Source: Bacillota bacterium
Lineage (GTDB): Bacteria; Bacillota; Clostridia; Christensenellales; QAND01
Assembly (NCBI GenBank): GCA_003150225.1
Contig: QAND01000030.1
Coordinates: 1-61,021, forward strand
DNA: 61,021 bases
Direction of reading: 5' to 3'
Shown here one piece after another: positions 43,841-52,366 of the stretch. The notes under the pieces are model-generated. The model did no database searches and was not told the origin of the DNA. It worked only from the letters and a program-made list of their open reading frames with translations. Position 1 is the first letter of the stretch, and the number at the start of each line of letters is the position of its first letter. Both the position numbers and the translations under genes were made by a program.

Positions 43841-44926
43841 TCAACCCTCAAAGGGGAAGGGAAGATTTGCCGCCCGATAGATCTGCCGCAATACGTTGAT
43901 GGTGCCGTTTTTGATGGGGCTCTTTTCCATGGCGGCGGCCATTTCTCCGCGCCGGCGGTAGACGTCGTGAATGGCGCTGATAAGGCTTTCAGGGGTCAAA
44001 TCCTTCTGCTCCAGCATCACCCCATAGTTCATGGACTGAAAGTATCTCGCGTTGAGGATCTGATCCCCCCGGCTGACCTCCTTGGGGAGAGGAATCAGCA
44101 CCGAGGGCTTCATGAGGCACAGCAGCTCAAAGATGGTATTAGCACCCGCCCGCCCGATCATCAGATCACAGAGAGCAAAATAGTCGGCCAGCTCGGCATC
44201 CACGTATTCAAACTGCTTATAGCCCTGTTGCGTGAGGCTGGGGTTTAAATTCCCCTTGCCCCGCACGTGGATGACATTGTACTCCATGAGGATGGCGCCG
44301 AGGGCCTCCTCAAGCGCGGCGTTGACGGCGGCGCTGCCCTGGCTGCCCCCCATAAAGAGCAGCACGGGCTTCTGGTCAAATCCCAGGGCTGTCCGGGCTC
44401 TGGCAGCGTTGCCGTGGGTGATCTCGTCCCGGATGGGCGATCCAGTCCATACGGCCTTGTCCCCGGCGATGCCCAGCTCCTTGGGATCGAAACTGGTGCA
44501 GATGACGGATGCTTTGGGGGCGCTAAGCTTGTTGGCAAGACCTGCGGTATAGTCGCTTTCATGAAGGACAACCGGCACTCCGGCGGATTTGGCGCCGAAT
44601 ACCACCGGCACCGATACAAATCCGCCTTTGCTGAACAGCACCCGGGGCTTTAAATCCCGTAGAATCCGCTTGCTCTGGCCCATGCCGCGGATGACCTTAA
44701 AGGGATCGGTAAAGTTCTTCCAGGTAAAATACCGGCGGAACCGGCCGCTCTGGATGGGATGATAGGCCACCCCTTCCACCTGTTCGATGAGCTTTCGCTC
44801 GATGCCTTCCTCGGTGCCCAGATAGTGGATTTCCCATCCGTCCCGGAGCAGATAGGGTACCAGCGCAATATTGGGGGTTACGTGGCCGGCTGTTCCGCCG
44901 CCGGTCAGAACGATTCGTTTTTTCAT
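43841..44926 (-). CDS. murG: UDP-N-acetylglucosamine:LPS-type N-acetylglucosaminyltransferase MurG
   Basis: Peptidoglycan lipid II-forming glycosyltransferase, 361 residues, acting at the inner face of the membrane. The N-terminal GGGTAGHVTPN loop (about 8-18) binds the lipid I diphosphate. The C-terminal lobe has LLFMGGSQGSAAVN and the donor-site segment IGRAGANTIFELL. It stands alone, not in a division cluster. Confidence 0.96.
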   Translation of the reverse strand: MKKRIVLTGGGTAGHVTPNIALVPYLLRDGWEIHYLGTEEGIERKLIEQVEGVAYHPIQSGRFRRYFTWKNFTDPFKVIRGMGQSKRILRDLKPRVLFSKGGFVSVPVVFGAKSAGVPVVLHESDYTAGLANKLSAPKASVICTSFDPKELGIAGDKAVWTGSPIRDEITHGNAARARTALGFDQKPVLLFMGGSQGSAAVNAALEEALGAILMEYNVIHVRGKGNLNPSLTQQGYKQFEYVDAELADYFALCDLMIGRAGANTIFELLCLMKPSVLIPLPKEVSRGDQILNARYFQSMNYGVMLEQKDLTPESLISAIHDVYRRRGEMAAAMEKSPIKNGTINVLRQIYRAANLPFPFEG

Positions 44927-45035
44927 GAAATAACCGCCATTCCTGGTTAAAATGCAACCACCATTCTACCATAGATGATAGGGCACTGGCACCCCCAATA
45001 TGCATCCGTGCGGAATTTTTTGTCCGGTTTGTTTT

Positions 45036-45073
45036 TCAAAAGAAAAGAGCGGCTCCATTTTCTGGAACCGCTC
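45036..45073 (-). terminator. Terminator of cysE-cysS
   Basis: On the minus strand GAGCGGTTCCA-gaaaa-TGGAGCCGCTC (one wobble pair) is followed by TTTTCTTTT. A further 8-bp perfect hairpin, TGCAATCA/TGATTGCA, lies at 45100-45120 between the stop and this terminator. Confidence 0.75.
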
Positions 45074-45191
45074 CTGGCCGGCTGAGCCTGTGCCCTTATT
45101 GCAATCACTTTTTGATTGCATCTTTATTGCCCAATCAACGCCGTGCCATTGGCTGCATAGCCGTTTTATCTCCGCCACATGGGAGCGCCTA

Positions 45192-46583
45192 CTAGGCGCC
45201 TGGCTTGACCACAGGGCCGGCCTTGGTATCCTCCACCACATAGCCCAGGGCGGTGATCTGATCCCTGAGAGCATCGGCGGCGGCGAAGTCCCGGGCGGCA
45301 CGGGCGGCTTGGCGTTGCTCCGCCAGATCCAGCACCTCCTGGGGAATGGGAGCCTCGGCCTTGAGCTGGATACCCAGCACGTGGAGCAGCTCCTCCAAAA
45401 GCCCTTTGGCGGCGGCCGAACCCTCCGCGGAACCACCGTCCACGAACACCGTGTTGGCCTCCCGCACCAGATCAAAGATTACGCCCAACGCATCGGCGGT
45501 GTTGAGGTCGTCGTCCATAGCGGCTTTGAACCGATCCCGGTACTGGGGCAGGGACGCTGTAAACGCCACCTCCCGGGGAGCTTCTCCCCAGGGGGCGTCC
45601 GCGATTCGGGAGAGAAGGTCATGGGCGTTGCGTATGCGGCTGAGCGCCGCCTCTGCCTGGACGATCAAATCCCGGCTGTAGTTGATGGGGCTCCGGTAGT
45701 GGACTGAGAGCATGAACAGCCGCACCGCCATGAGGTCGAACTCGGTGGAGATGTCCCGGATGGTGAAGAAGTTGTTTAAGGACTTGCTCATCTTCCGGTT
45801 GTCCACGTTGATGTACCCATTGTGGAGCCAATACCGGGCAAAGGGCTTGCCAGTGGCTCCCTCCGATTGGGCGATCTCGTTGTCGTGATGGGGGAAGATC
45901 AAGTCCTGGCCCCCGGTGTGGATGTCAAAGGTCTCCCCAAGGTATTTCATGCTCATGGCGCTGCACTCCACATGCCAGCCCGGCCGGCCCTTGCCCCAGG
46001 GGGAATCCCAGCTGGGCTCGCCGGGCTTAGCGGCCTTCCACAGGGCGAAGTCCATGGGGTCCCGCTTGATCTCAGCCACGTCCACCCGGGCACCAGCCTC
46101 CAGCTCATCCAGGTTCTGGCCCGACAGCTTGGCATACCCCGGAAACTCCTTGGCAGCGTAGTAAACGTCCCCTTGGCTTTCGTAAGCCAGGCCGTTTTGA
46201 ATGAGCTTTTCGATAAGGGCGATGATCTCCCCAATGTGCTCGGTTGCAAGGGGGGCTACCGTAGGCCGCTCTACGTTGAGGCCGTCGGCGTCCACATAGT
46301 ATTCCCGAATAAACCGGTCCGCCAGCTCCTTGACGGTGATACCCAATTCGTTTGCCTTGTTGATCATCTTGTCATCGATATCGGTAAAGTTCTGGACCCG
46401 GGTTACGTCGTAGCCCAGGTATTCAAAGTACCGGCGCAGGGTATCAAAGACGATGAACGGCCGGGCGTTGCCCAGGTGAAAGTAGTTGTATACGGTGGGC
46501 CCGCAGGAATACATGCCCACCTTGCCGGGGGTGATGGGAACGAACTCCTCTTTTTTACGGGTCATGGTGTTATAGAGTTTCAT
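45192..46583 (-). CDS. cysS: Cysteinyl-tRNA synthetase
   Basis: Charges tRNA-Cys, 463 residues. The class I catalytic motifs are visible: the HIGH-equivalent FHLGNARPF (about 36-44) and KMSKS (in [13 protein letters not shown]). The zinc-site cysteine/histidine set includes C28 and SAMSMKYLG. Its start overlaps the cysE stop by 14 bases, so the two are translated together under a T-box leader upstream of cysE. Confidence 0.96.
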   Translation of the reverse strand: MKLYNTMTRKKEEFVPITPGKVGMYSCGPTVYNYFHLGNARPFIVFDTLRRYFEYLGYDVTRVQNFTDIDDKMINKANELGITVKELADRFIREYYVDADGLNVERPTVAPLATEHIGEIIALIEKLIQNGLAYESQGDVYYAAKEFPGYAKLSGQNLDELEAGARVDVAEIKRDPMDFALWKAAKPGEPSWDSPWGKGRPGWHVECSAMSMKYLGETFDIHTGGQDLIFPHHDNEIAQSEGATGKPFARYWLHNGYINVDNRKMSKSLNNFFTIRDISTEFDLMAVRLFMLSVHYRSPINYSRDLIVQAEAALSRIRNAHDLLSRIADAPWGEAPREVAFTASLPQYRDRFKAAMDDDLNTADALGVIFDLVREANTVFVDGGSAEGSAAAKGLLEELLHVLGIQLKAEAPIPQEVLDLAEQRQAARAARDFAAADALRDQITALGYVVEDTKAGPVVKPGA

Positions 46584-47286
46584 GGGAATCCTCCTCCTTT
46601 GTCATCTGTTGTATGATGCCCTCCAAGGCTTCGATGCGGCTTCGCAGCTCGGCCATCTCCCCGCGGACGGGGTCGGGCAGGTGTACCTGATCCAGATTGG
46701 GCTTTTTATATTCGCATTCCTCCATATCGCATTCGGCACAGGAGCCGATGGGCCGGCCGTGAGGACAGGCGCTGCGGCGGACGATGCGCCCGGGCACGCC
46801 CACCACGGTGCAGTAGGGGGGGACCTCCTCCAGCACCACGGCTCCGGCTCCTATTTTACTGCCCCGGCCCACGGTAAACGGCCCTAGGATCTTGGCGCCG
46901 GCCGCCACCACCACGTCGTCTTCGATGGTGGGGTGCCGCTTGCCGGTATCCTTGCCGGTGCCGCCCAGGGTGGCACCCTGATAGATGGTAACGTTGTTGC
47001 CGATGACGGCGGTTTCCCCAATGACCACCCCGGAGGCGTGGTCGATGAACAGCCCGCTCCCGATCTTCGCGGCGGGATGAATGTCCACGCCGGTGAAGAA
47101 GCGGTTTAGGGCGGCGATGAACCGAGGCAGAAACCGGAGCCCCATGCGGTATAGAGCATGAGCCCGGCGATGCCACCGGATGGCATGAAAGCCGGGGTAG
47201 CACATGAAAATTTCAAAGCCGTTCCGGGCGGCGGGATCCCGCTCCTTTACAGCTCTAATATCGTTTCTCAGATTGCGTAGATACAT
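46570..47286 (-). CDS. cysE: Serine O-acetyltransferase
   Basis: First step of cysteine synthesis: acetyl-CoA plus L-serine gives O-acetylserine. A 238-residue left-handed beta-helix enzyme. An N-terminal helical domain (DIRAVKERDPAARNGFEIF) precedes hexapeptide repeats (AAKIGSGLFIDHASGVVIGETAVIGNNVTIYQ in pieces), with the catalytic His in FIDHASG. ATG at 47286 is the start of homology. The T-box terminator lies directly upstream. Confidence 0.94.
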   Translation of the reverse strand: MYLRNLRNDIRAVKERDPAARNGFEIFMCYPGFHAIRWHRRAHALYRMGLRFLPRFIAALNRFFTGVDIHPAAKIGSGLFIDHASGVVIGETAVIGNNVTIYQGATLGGTGKDTGKRHPTIEDDVVVAAGAKILGPFTVGRGSKIGAGAVVLEEVPPYCTVVGVPGRIVRRSACPHGRPIGSCAECDMEECEYKKPNLDQVHLPDPVRGEMAELRSRIEALEGIIQQMTKEEDSHETL

Positions 47287-47295
47287 CCCTTTATC

Positions 47296-47546
47296 CCACC
47301 AAAATAAAAATAACCGCCTCCTAAGAGACGGTGATGACCGCGGTTCCACTCCCGTTGAGGCGGGCAAACGCCCGAGCCTCCCCTTGACGCCGTAACGTGG
47401 CGAGCGTCCTTCCACTCATGCGGAAGGCGGCTCCTGCGGCGCAACTTCACGGTTCCCTCACAGCGGATGGGCTTTCAGCCGGTGGCCCATCCTCTCTTGG
47501 CCGGAGCTGGAACGGCTACTAACCGCGATCCAAGCCTTTTCTTTTT
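47296..47546 (-). ncRNA. T-box leader (tRNA-Cys sensing) of cysE-cysS
   Basis: The minus-strand leader contains the T-box core AGTGGAACCGCG (complement of 47339-47350). A terminator hairpin, ACCGTCTC-ttag-GAGGCGGT with a U-rich tail, lies at 47301-47332. Long stem I sequences lie upstream. A plausible TGC specifier occurs at 47440-47442 (minus), matching cysteine. Uncharged tRNA-Cys would favour antitermination and expression of cysE and cysS. The specifier is my best guess. Confidence 0.85.
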
Positions 47547-47550
47547 TCTC

Positions 47551-47578
47551 ATTATAGCATGTTCGTCAAATCGGTCAA
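47551..47578 (-). promoter_or_regulatory. Promoter of the T-box/cysE-cysS operon
   Basis: On the minus strand TTGACC, a 16-base spacer and TATAAT precede the T-box RNA by about 7 bases. Confidence 0.85.
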
Positions 47579-47648
47579 CGGCTCTTTTCACTAGGATATG
47601 CAGAACCGTATATTCCCGTGCATCCCAATCCATCCTTGTGATGCTGAT

Positions 47649-47690
47649 TTGCACTGGACAACTTCGCCGGATATACGCATATGCGTATAT
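47649..47690 (+). promoter_or_regulatory. Promoter with perfect 20-bp palindrome (HTH gene, copy 1)
   Basis: TTGCAC (47649-47654), 17 bases, TATACG (47672-47677). The 20-bp perfect palindrome ATATACGCAT/ATGCGTATAT at 47671-47690 covers the -10, suiting a repressor site. A near-copy of this palindrome occurs before the second gene copy. Confidence 0.6.
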
Positions 47691-47733
47691 AACGCAGGAG
47701 AGAATTCTCTAAAATTTTTTAGAGGAGTGTCCC

Positions 47734-47883
47734 ATGCAAATTAAGGAAGCTATTGTTCTGCGCTTTCAGCAGATATGCAAAGAACGAAACATTGCGTATA
47801 ATTATTTGGCTCGACAAGCGGGAATTCCGTCGCCTACCGTTTACGGTATGATGGATGATAGCCGGAGAGATTTGTCGGTCTAA
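47734..47883 (+). pseudogene. Truncated copy of the small HTH regulator, 49 aa
   Basis: A 49-residue remnant, MQIKEAIVLRFQQIC, then RNIAYNYLARQAGIPSPTVYGMM and DDSRRDLSV, that ends at a stop. It is clearly homologous to the next gene over its first 49 residues and keeps the HTH, but lacks the C-terminal KKLCDGL-type helix. Its own ribosome site (GAGGAG) is intact. It is the upstream half of a tandem duplication. Either a decayed copy or a short DNA-binding peptide; the former is likelier. Confidence 0.7.
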
Positions 47884-47884
47884 A

Positions 47885-47900
47885 TATACGCAAATGCGTA
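47885..47900 (+). promoter_or_regulatory. Operator-like repeat before HTH gene, copy 2
   Basis: TACGCAA/ATGCGTA at 47887-47900 repeats the copy-1 palindrome with one central mismatch, overlapping TATACG at 47885-47890. No clear -35 exists at the right distance, so expression may come from the copy-1 promoter. Confidence 0.5.
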
Positions 47901-47946
47901 ACGCAGACGCGGATAGCTCTCTACAATTTTTTTGAAGGAGCATCCT

Positions 47947-48189
47947 ATGCAGGTAAAAGAGGCTATCGTTTTACGTTTTCAACAGATATGTCGGGAACGC
48001 AATATCGCATACAATGACCTGGCGCGGCGGGCTGGGGTATCCCCCTCCACCGTTTACAGCATGATGGACGATGGCCGCAGGGATTTGTCCGTCATTACGG
48101 TCAAAAAGCTATGCGATGGTTTGGATATGGGGCTTGGGGAGTTTTTTGACGCCGCCATATTCGATCATCTTGACCAAGAGATCAAATAA
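47947..48189 (+). CDS. Small Xre-like HTH transcriptional regulator
   Basis: An 80-residue single-domain Cro/C1-type regulator: MQVKEAIVLRFQQICRERN, the HTH NDLARRAGVSPSTVYSMMDD, then SVITVKKLCDGLDMGLGEFF. It is the complete copy of a tandem pair. Adjacent palindromes suggest autoregulation. GAAGGAG precedes the ATG. A terminator follows, so it is its own unit. Confidence 0.85.
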   Translation: MQVKEAIVLRFQQICRERNIAYNDLARRAGVSPSTVYSMMDDGRRDLSVITVKKLCDGLDMGLGEFFDAAIFDHLDQEIK

Positions 48190-48212
48190 AAAGGCCCCCA
48201 AGGGGCTTTTTT
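48188..48212 (+). terminator. Terminator of the HTH gene
   Basis: Stem GCCCC/GGGGC with flanking A and T runs, right at the stop of the HTH gene. Confidence 0.7.
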
Positions 48213-48265
48213 CGTGTATACTAATACGAATCAAAGAATGTTCCAATCCTAGGAGGAATGGGCCT

Positions 48266-48991
48266 ATGAAATGGCTGATGCGGGTTCTTTCCGCCCTTGC
48301 AGGGGTGGCGGTTACCATCGCTCTTTTGCTTACCGTGATCCGGGGAGTGGCCCTGGACCAAGATCACTACCTGGATCAATACCGGAAAAACGGTACGGCG
48401 GCGGCTATCGGCACCGATGAAGCCGGGCTTTCCGTCATTACCGATAACCTGATCCAGTACCTCTCCGGCAAAACCGACACCCTCTCCGCTCAGGTGGAGA
48501 TCGACGGCCAGACCCGGGAGTTCTACAACCAGCAGGAGCGGGATCACATGGTGGATGTCCAGCGGGTGATGAACACCGTCAACACCTTGTCCTATGCGCT
48601 GTACGCCTTTACCCTTATCGTGCTGGCGGCGGCGTTGTTCCTGCCGGAAAAATGGCGGATCAATCCCTTTCTGCCCCTTTTAATCGGCATGGGCCTGGGG
48701 ATTCTCGCCCTGGCGGCCCTGGGCTGCTACGCCTACTTTGACTTTAGCGGTTTCTGGACCGCCTTCCATGGAGCGCTGTTCCGTAATGATCTGTGGATTC
48801 TAAACCCCGCCACCGATTATCTCATCCGTCTGGTGCCCGAGCCCTTCTTCTTTGCCACCTGCATGAAGATCGTGGTGCAGTGGGGCCTGGTGCTGGCAGC
48901 GGCCTTTGTGGCCATCATCGTCACCCGGATCATGGGTAGGAAAAAGATGCGGTTGAAGATCTTTCGGGAGGAAAGCGGGGAGGAAGCATGA
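48266..48991 (+). CDS. TIGR01906 family membrane protein
   Basis: A 241-residue integral membrane protein of the TIGR01906/DUF1461 type. An N-terminal helix (about 5-28), a soluble loop of about 90 residues (VITDNLIQYLSG is the family signature) and three more helices in the second half are visible. Function unknown. AGGAGG precedes the ATG, and the gene overlaps the tsaD start by 4 bases (GAAGCATGA). Confidence 0.8.
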   Translation: MKWLMRVLSALAGVAVTIALLLTVIRGVALDQDHYLDQYRKNGTAAAIGTDEAGLSVITDNLIQYLSGKTDTLSAQVEIDGQTREFYNQQERDHMVDVQRVMNTVNTLSYALYAFTLIVLAAALFLPEKWRINPFLPLLIGMGLGILALAALGCYAYFDFSGFWTAFHGALFRNDLWILNPATDYLIRLVPEPFFFATCMKIVVQWGLVLAAAFVAIIVTRIMGRKKMRLKIFREESGEEA

Positions 48992-50067
48992 GCTATCGGG
49001 AAAAAGCCCAGGCCCGGGCGGAAGCACTTCTTAGCCGAGGCCAAGGTTACGTGCTGGCCGTTGAATCCTCCTGTGATGAGACCGCCGCCGCCGTTGTGGA
49101 CCTCAATCAGCGGGTTTACAGCAACGTGGTGGCCTCCTCCGCCAAGGTGTTTGAGGCCTATGGCGGCGTGGTGCCGGAGATCGCTTCCCGCAAGCATATG
49201 GAGCTGCTGCCCCATGTGGTGGAAAAGGCCCTTTGCGACGCGGGCCTTACCCTTGACGACATCGATTGCGTCGCCGGCACCATGGGCCCTGGCCTGGTGG
49301 GAGCCCTCCTCTGCGGCCTAAGCTACGCCAAAGCCCTGGCCTTTGGCCGGGATCTGCCCTTTATCGGGGTGAACCATATGGAGGGGCATATCGCCGCCAA
49401 CCAGCTGGAGGGCCCCATGGACTATCCCCATATCTGCCTGACGGTGTCGGGAGGCCATACGCAGCTTTTGTATGCTCAGGACCCGGTAATCTTTTATCAA
49501 ATGGGCCAGACGGTGGACGACGCGGCGGGAGAGGCCTTTGACAAGGCCGCGCGCGCTTTGGATCTGCCGTACCCCGGCGGGCCCAATCTGGAGCGCTTGG
49601 CCCGGGAGGGGGATGAGAACGCCTACGCTTTTACCCGGCCCAAGCTGAAACGCCCCATGGACTTCTCCTTTTCCGGCATCAAGACGGCGGTCATCAATCT
49701 GCTCCATACGGCGGAGCAGCGGGGAGAGAAGATCAACCGGGCCGATGTGGCCGCCTCTTTCCAAAAGGCCGTGGTGGGGATGCTGCTTCACAATGCCTTT
49801 GCCGCTTGCCGGGAGATGGATGTCCATACCCTGGCCATCTGCGGCGGGGTGGCGGCCAACGGCTATCTTCAGAACCGGGCTGCTGCTGAGGCTGGGGCAC
49901 TGGGGATCAAGCTCTATTTGCCCTCTCGGGCCATGTGTACCGATAACGCCGCCATGATCGGGGCGGCGGCGGTCAACCGTATCAAAAACCGGCAGTTTAT
50001 GGGGCTGTCCACCAATGCGGTTCCGGGATTGAAGCTCCAGTATATGCAGGACGCCCTGCATATATGA
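48988..50067 (+). CDS. tsaD: tRNA N6-adenosine threonylcarbamoyltransferase TsaD
   Basis: Catalytic subunit for t6A37 modification of ANN-decoding tRNAs, 359 residues. ASKHA-fold motifs: ESSCDETAAAVVD near the start, NHMEGHIAAN (metal-binding histidines), SGGHTQLL, and ICGGVAANGYLQNR near the end. The gene overlaps the preceding membrane-protein gene. Confidence 0.96.
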   Translation: MSYREKAQARAEALLSRGQGYVLAVESSCDETAAAVVDLNQRVYSNVVASSAKVFEAYGGVVPEIASRKHMELLPHVVEKALCDAGLTLDDIDCVAGTMGPGLVGALLCGLSYAKALAFGRDLPFIGVNHMEGHIAANQLEGPMDYPHICLTVSGGHTQLLYAQDPVIFYQMGQTVDDAAGEAFDKAARALDLPYPGGPNLERLAREGDENAYAFTRPKLKRPMDFSFSGIKTAVINLLHTAEQRGEKINRADVAASFQKAVVGMLLHNAFAACREMDVHTLAICGGVAANGYLQNRAAAEAGALGIKLYLPSRAMCTDNAAMIGAAAVNRIKNRQFMGLSTNAVPGLKLQYMQDALHI

Positions 50068-50135
50068 AGGGTAATTTTTATACCAAAAAGTAGGGCGAAT
50101 TTTACATACATATCCGTATATTCATTTTGCACGGC

Positions 50136-50220
50136 TGTGGAAAACCCAGGACAAACTAATGGAAATTGGGGCCACGCCCTGTGGATAACTCTGTGGACAG
50201 TGTGCATAAGCTGTTGCATA
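50136..50220 (+). other. Cluster of DnaA-box-like sequences
   Basis: In the tsaD-cwlD gap: TGTGGAAAA (50136), TGTGGATAA (50180, exact complement of the consensus TTATCCACA), TGTGGACAG (50192), TGTGCATAA (50201) and a weaker TGTTGCATA (50212). All are in one orientation and the last four start 9-12 bases apart. A/T-rich sequence flanks them. No dnaA or dnaN is near. Confidence 0.6.
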
Positions 50221-50271
50221 TACAGGGATTTCCCCCAAATAATACAAAATGTAACATGGATTTAACTCCAT

Positions 50272-50292
50272 TTTCATGCAAGAAGCATGAAA
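50272..50292 (+). promoter_or_regulatory. Hairpin upstream of cwlD
   Basis: Perfect stem TTTCATGC-aagaa-GCATGAAA in the cwlD leader, about 55 bases before the ATG. It lacks a U-run. It could be a regulatory leader or protein site. Confidence 0.4.
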
Positions 50293-50348
50293 CTTCTTTC
50301 CCCAACATACCAATGCAAATGATAGGATTTTTGGGGGAGAGGATATCC

Positions 50349-51146
50349 ATGAAAAACTGGCGAGAGAAAAAAGGGGTTGTTTTGGGAGGATGCATTTTGG
50401 CGGCGCTACTGGCGGTTCCGGTGATGCTGTGCGGCCTGACCCTTACGGCGGAGGGCAGCACCCCCAAGGTGATCATCGACCCGGGTCATGGCGGGTTCGA
50501 TCCCGGGGCTATCGGGGTCACCGGCACCCATGAGGACGACCTCAACCTTGCGGTATCGGAATTCTTGCGGGATGAGCTTCAGGATCGAGGGGTAGAGGTG
50601 GAGATGACCCGCACCGACGGCAACGCCATCTCCAACACCAAGACCAACGATATGTACACCCGGCGGAACCTCATCAGCAAGAGCGGTGCCCACTGCGCCA
50701 TCATCATCCATATGAACAGCAACCAGAACGCCAGCGTTCGGGGGCCGGTGAGCATCTATTATAGCTCCAGTGAAAACGGGGCGAAGCTGGCAAAATACAT
50801 CCAAGCGGAACTGAACAGCCAGCTGAATCCCGCCAAGAAGCGAACCGCCTACGGGGAATCCTTCTTCATCCTAAAGGGGGGAAAGGCTCCCAGCGTTATT
50901 GTGGAATGCGGCTTCTTGAGCAACCGGGACGAGGAATGGCTTTTAAAGCAGGAGAGCTATCAGAAGCGGCTGGCGGTGGCCATCGCCGATGGGGTATGCA
51001 AATACCTCTACGGGGAGGACGGCCCCACCATTACCCCCGGGCCCAACCCCTATCAGAGCCCCATTCCCGATGAGATGCCCGTCTCTCCCGCGCCGGAGGA
51101 GAACCAGCCGGAGGAGGGGGATTCCGTTCCCGATGACGCAGAATAG
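50349..51146 (+). CDS. cwlD: N-acetylmuramoyl-L-alanine amidase CwlD
   Basis: Zinc amidase that trims muramic acid to start muramic-delta-lactam formation in the spore cortex, 265 residues. An N-terminal signal/anchor (about 10-33) is followed by Amidase_3 motifs: IIDPGHGGFDPGA, the Glu in NLAVSEFL, IIHMNSNQN and VECGFLSN. A Pro/Glu-rich tail (PISPxP-type) ends the protein. ATG at 50349 is chosen because the GGGGGAGAGG site precedes it. Confidence 0.9.
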   Translation: MKNWREKKGVVLGGCILAALLAVPVMLCGLTLTAEGSTPKVIIDPGHGGFDPGAIGVTGTHEDDLNLAVSEFLRDELQDRGVEVEMTRTDGNAISNTKTNDMYTRRNLISKSGAHCAIIIHMNSNQNASVRGPVSIYYSSSENGAKLAKYIQAELNSQLNPAKKRTAYGESFFILKGGKAPSVIVECGFLSNRDEEWLLKQESYQKRLAVAIADGVCKYLYGEDGPTITPGPNPYQSPIPDEMPVSPAPEENQPEEGDSVPDDAE

Positions 51147-51217
51147 CGTAGTGTCCCGGGGGATTCTATGATAAAATAGGGTATCCCTTGGGGCGCGGCC
51201 CTGAAAGGAGATAAGCC

Positions 51218-51628
51218 ATGGAGCAGAACCAAGCGCCTCTCTGCGACAGGGGCCAGATTCAGATGCTGGCGTACGCCTATATGGGGGACGCCCTTTACGA
51301 TGCCTTCGTTCGGGACAGGCTGATCCGCCGCCACCCGGGGGAGACGGCCCACCAGCTCCATCTCCGGGCGGTTCGGGTGGTCCGGTGCGGAGCCCAGGCA
51401 AAGACGGCCCTTGGCATTCTGGATTCCCTGACCCCGCAGGAGCGGGATATTTTTCGCCGGGGACGGAACGCCAAATCGCCCACGGTGCCCAAAAATGCCG
51501 ACGTGGGCGAATACCGGTTGGCCACCGGCTTTGAGGCCCTCTTGGGCTACCTGCATTTGCACGGAAACGGGGAGAGGCTCCAGGAGATATTGGCACTGTG
51601 CGAGGCACAGGGATGGGAGGACGAATAA
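51218..51628 (+). CDS. mrnC: Mini-ribonuclease III MrnC
   Basis: Matures 23S rRNA ends, 136 residues, an RNase III catalytic domain without a dsRNA-binding domain. Motifs: AYMGDALYDAFVR (the RNase III signature with the acidic pair), KSPTVPKNADVGEYRLATGFEALLGYL. AAGGAG precedes the ATG. First gene of the mrnC-thyX-rlmB-yacP-sigH run. Confidence 0.93.
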   Translation: MEQNQAPLCDRGQIQMLAYAYMGDALYDAFVRDRLIRRHPGETAHQLHLRAVRVVRCGAQAKTALGILDSLTPQERDIFRRGRNAKSPTVPKNADVGEYRLATGFEALLGYLHLHGNGERLQEILALCEAQGWEDE

Positions 51629-51630
51629 AA

Positions 51631-52365
51631 ATGGGTAGAGTTGCGTTGCGGGTGGAGCTGGTGTCCCACACCATGGATCCCCAGCAGAATGTGGCCCTGG
51701 GGGCAAAGCTGTGCTATTCCGGCGCCGATGTGGACGAGCTGAAAAAAGGGGTAGAGGCCCGGGATCAGGCGAAGTTTATCCAGGTATTGATGGATATGGG
51801 GCATCTGTCCCCGGTGGAGCACGCCAGCTTCACCTTTGCCATTGAAGGGGTTTCCCGATCCCTTCTAGCCCAGATCACCCGCCATCGGATTGCCAGCTTT
51901 TCGGTTCAATCCCAGCGGTATGTGGATATGGCCCATGAGGAGGGCTGCTTTGATTATATCCTGCCTCCGGCCATCGAAGCGCTGGGGGAGGATGCGGTGG
52001 AGGCGTTCCATCAGCAGATGATGACCATCCAGGGCTGGTATAACGACTGGCAGAAGAAGCTGGGCGGCAAGGGGGAGAGCAGCAATGAGGACGCTCGCTT
52101 TGTGCTGCCCAACGCCGCCGGCACCAAGATGCTGGTGACCATGAACGCTCGGGAATTGACCCATTTCTTCTCCCTTCGGTGCTGCAACCGGGCCCAGTGG
52201 GAAATACGCGCCCTTAGCTGGGAGATGCTGCGCTTAGCTAGAAAGGCGGCTCCAGCCCTCTTCTGCAACGCGGGCCCCGGATGTCTTTCCGGTCCCTGCC
52301 CCGAGGGCAAGAAATCCTGTGGTCGGATGGAAGAGGTCCGGCGCCGGGCACAGGAGCTGGGCTGA
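51631..52365 (+). CDS. thyX: FAD-dependent thymidylate synthase ThyX
   Basis: Makes dTMP from dUMP with methylene-tetrahydrofolate and FADH2, 244 residues. The ThyX signature RHRxxSxxxxSxR is present as RHRIASFSVQSQRY, with HLSPVEHASFTFAI before and ELTHFFSLRCCNRAQWEIR after. ATG at 51631 is preferred over a codon 33 bases earlier. Nearly abuts mrnC and rlmB. Confidence 0.95.
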   Translation: MGRVALRVELVSHTMDPQQNVALGAKLCYSGADVDELKKGVEARDQAKFIQVLMDMGHLSPVEHASFTFAIEGVSRSLLAQITRHRIASFSVQSQRYVDMAHEEGCFDYILPPAIEALGEDAVEAFHQQMMTIQGWYNDWQKKLGGKGESSNEDARFVLPNAAGTKMLVTMNARELTHFFSLRCCNRAQWEIRALSWEMLRLARKAAPALFCNAGPGCLSGPCPEGKKSCGRMEEVRRRAQELG

Positions 52366-52366
52366 T

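Noticed and set aside
50068..50348. Replication origin at the DnaA-box cluster
   Set aside because: The boxes are real matches, but there is no dnaA, dnaN or rpmH nearby and no clear DnaA-trio or unwinding element. I keep it as a DnaA-box cluster, not as oriC.
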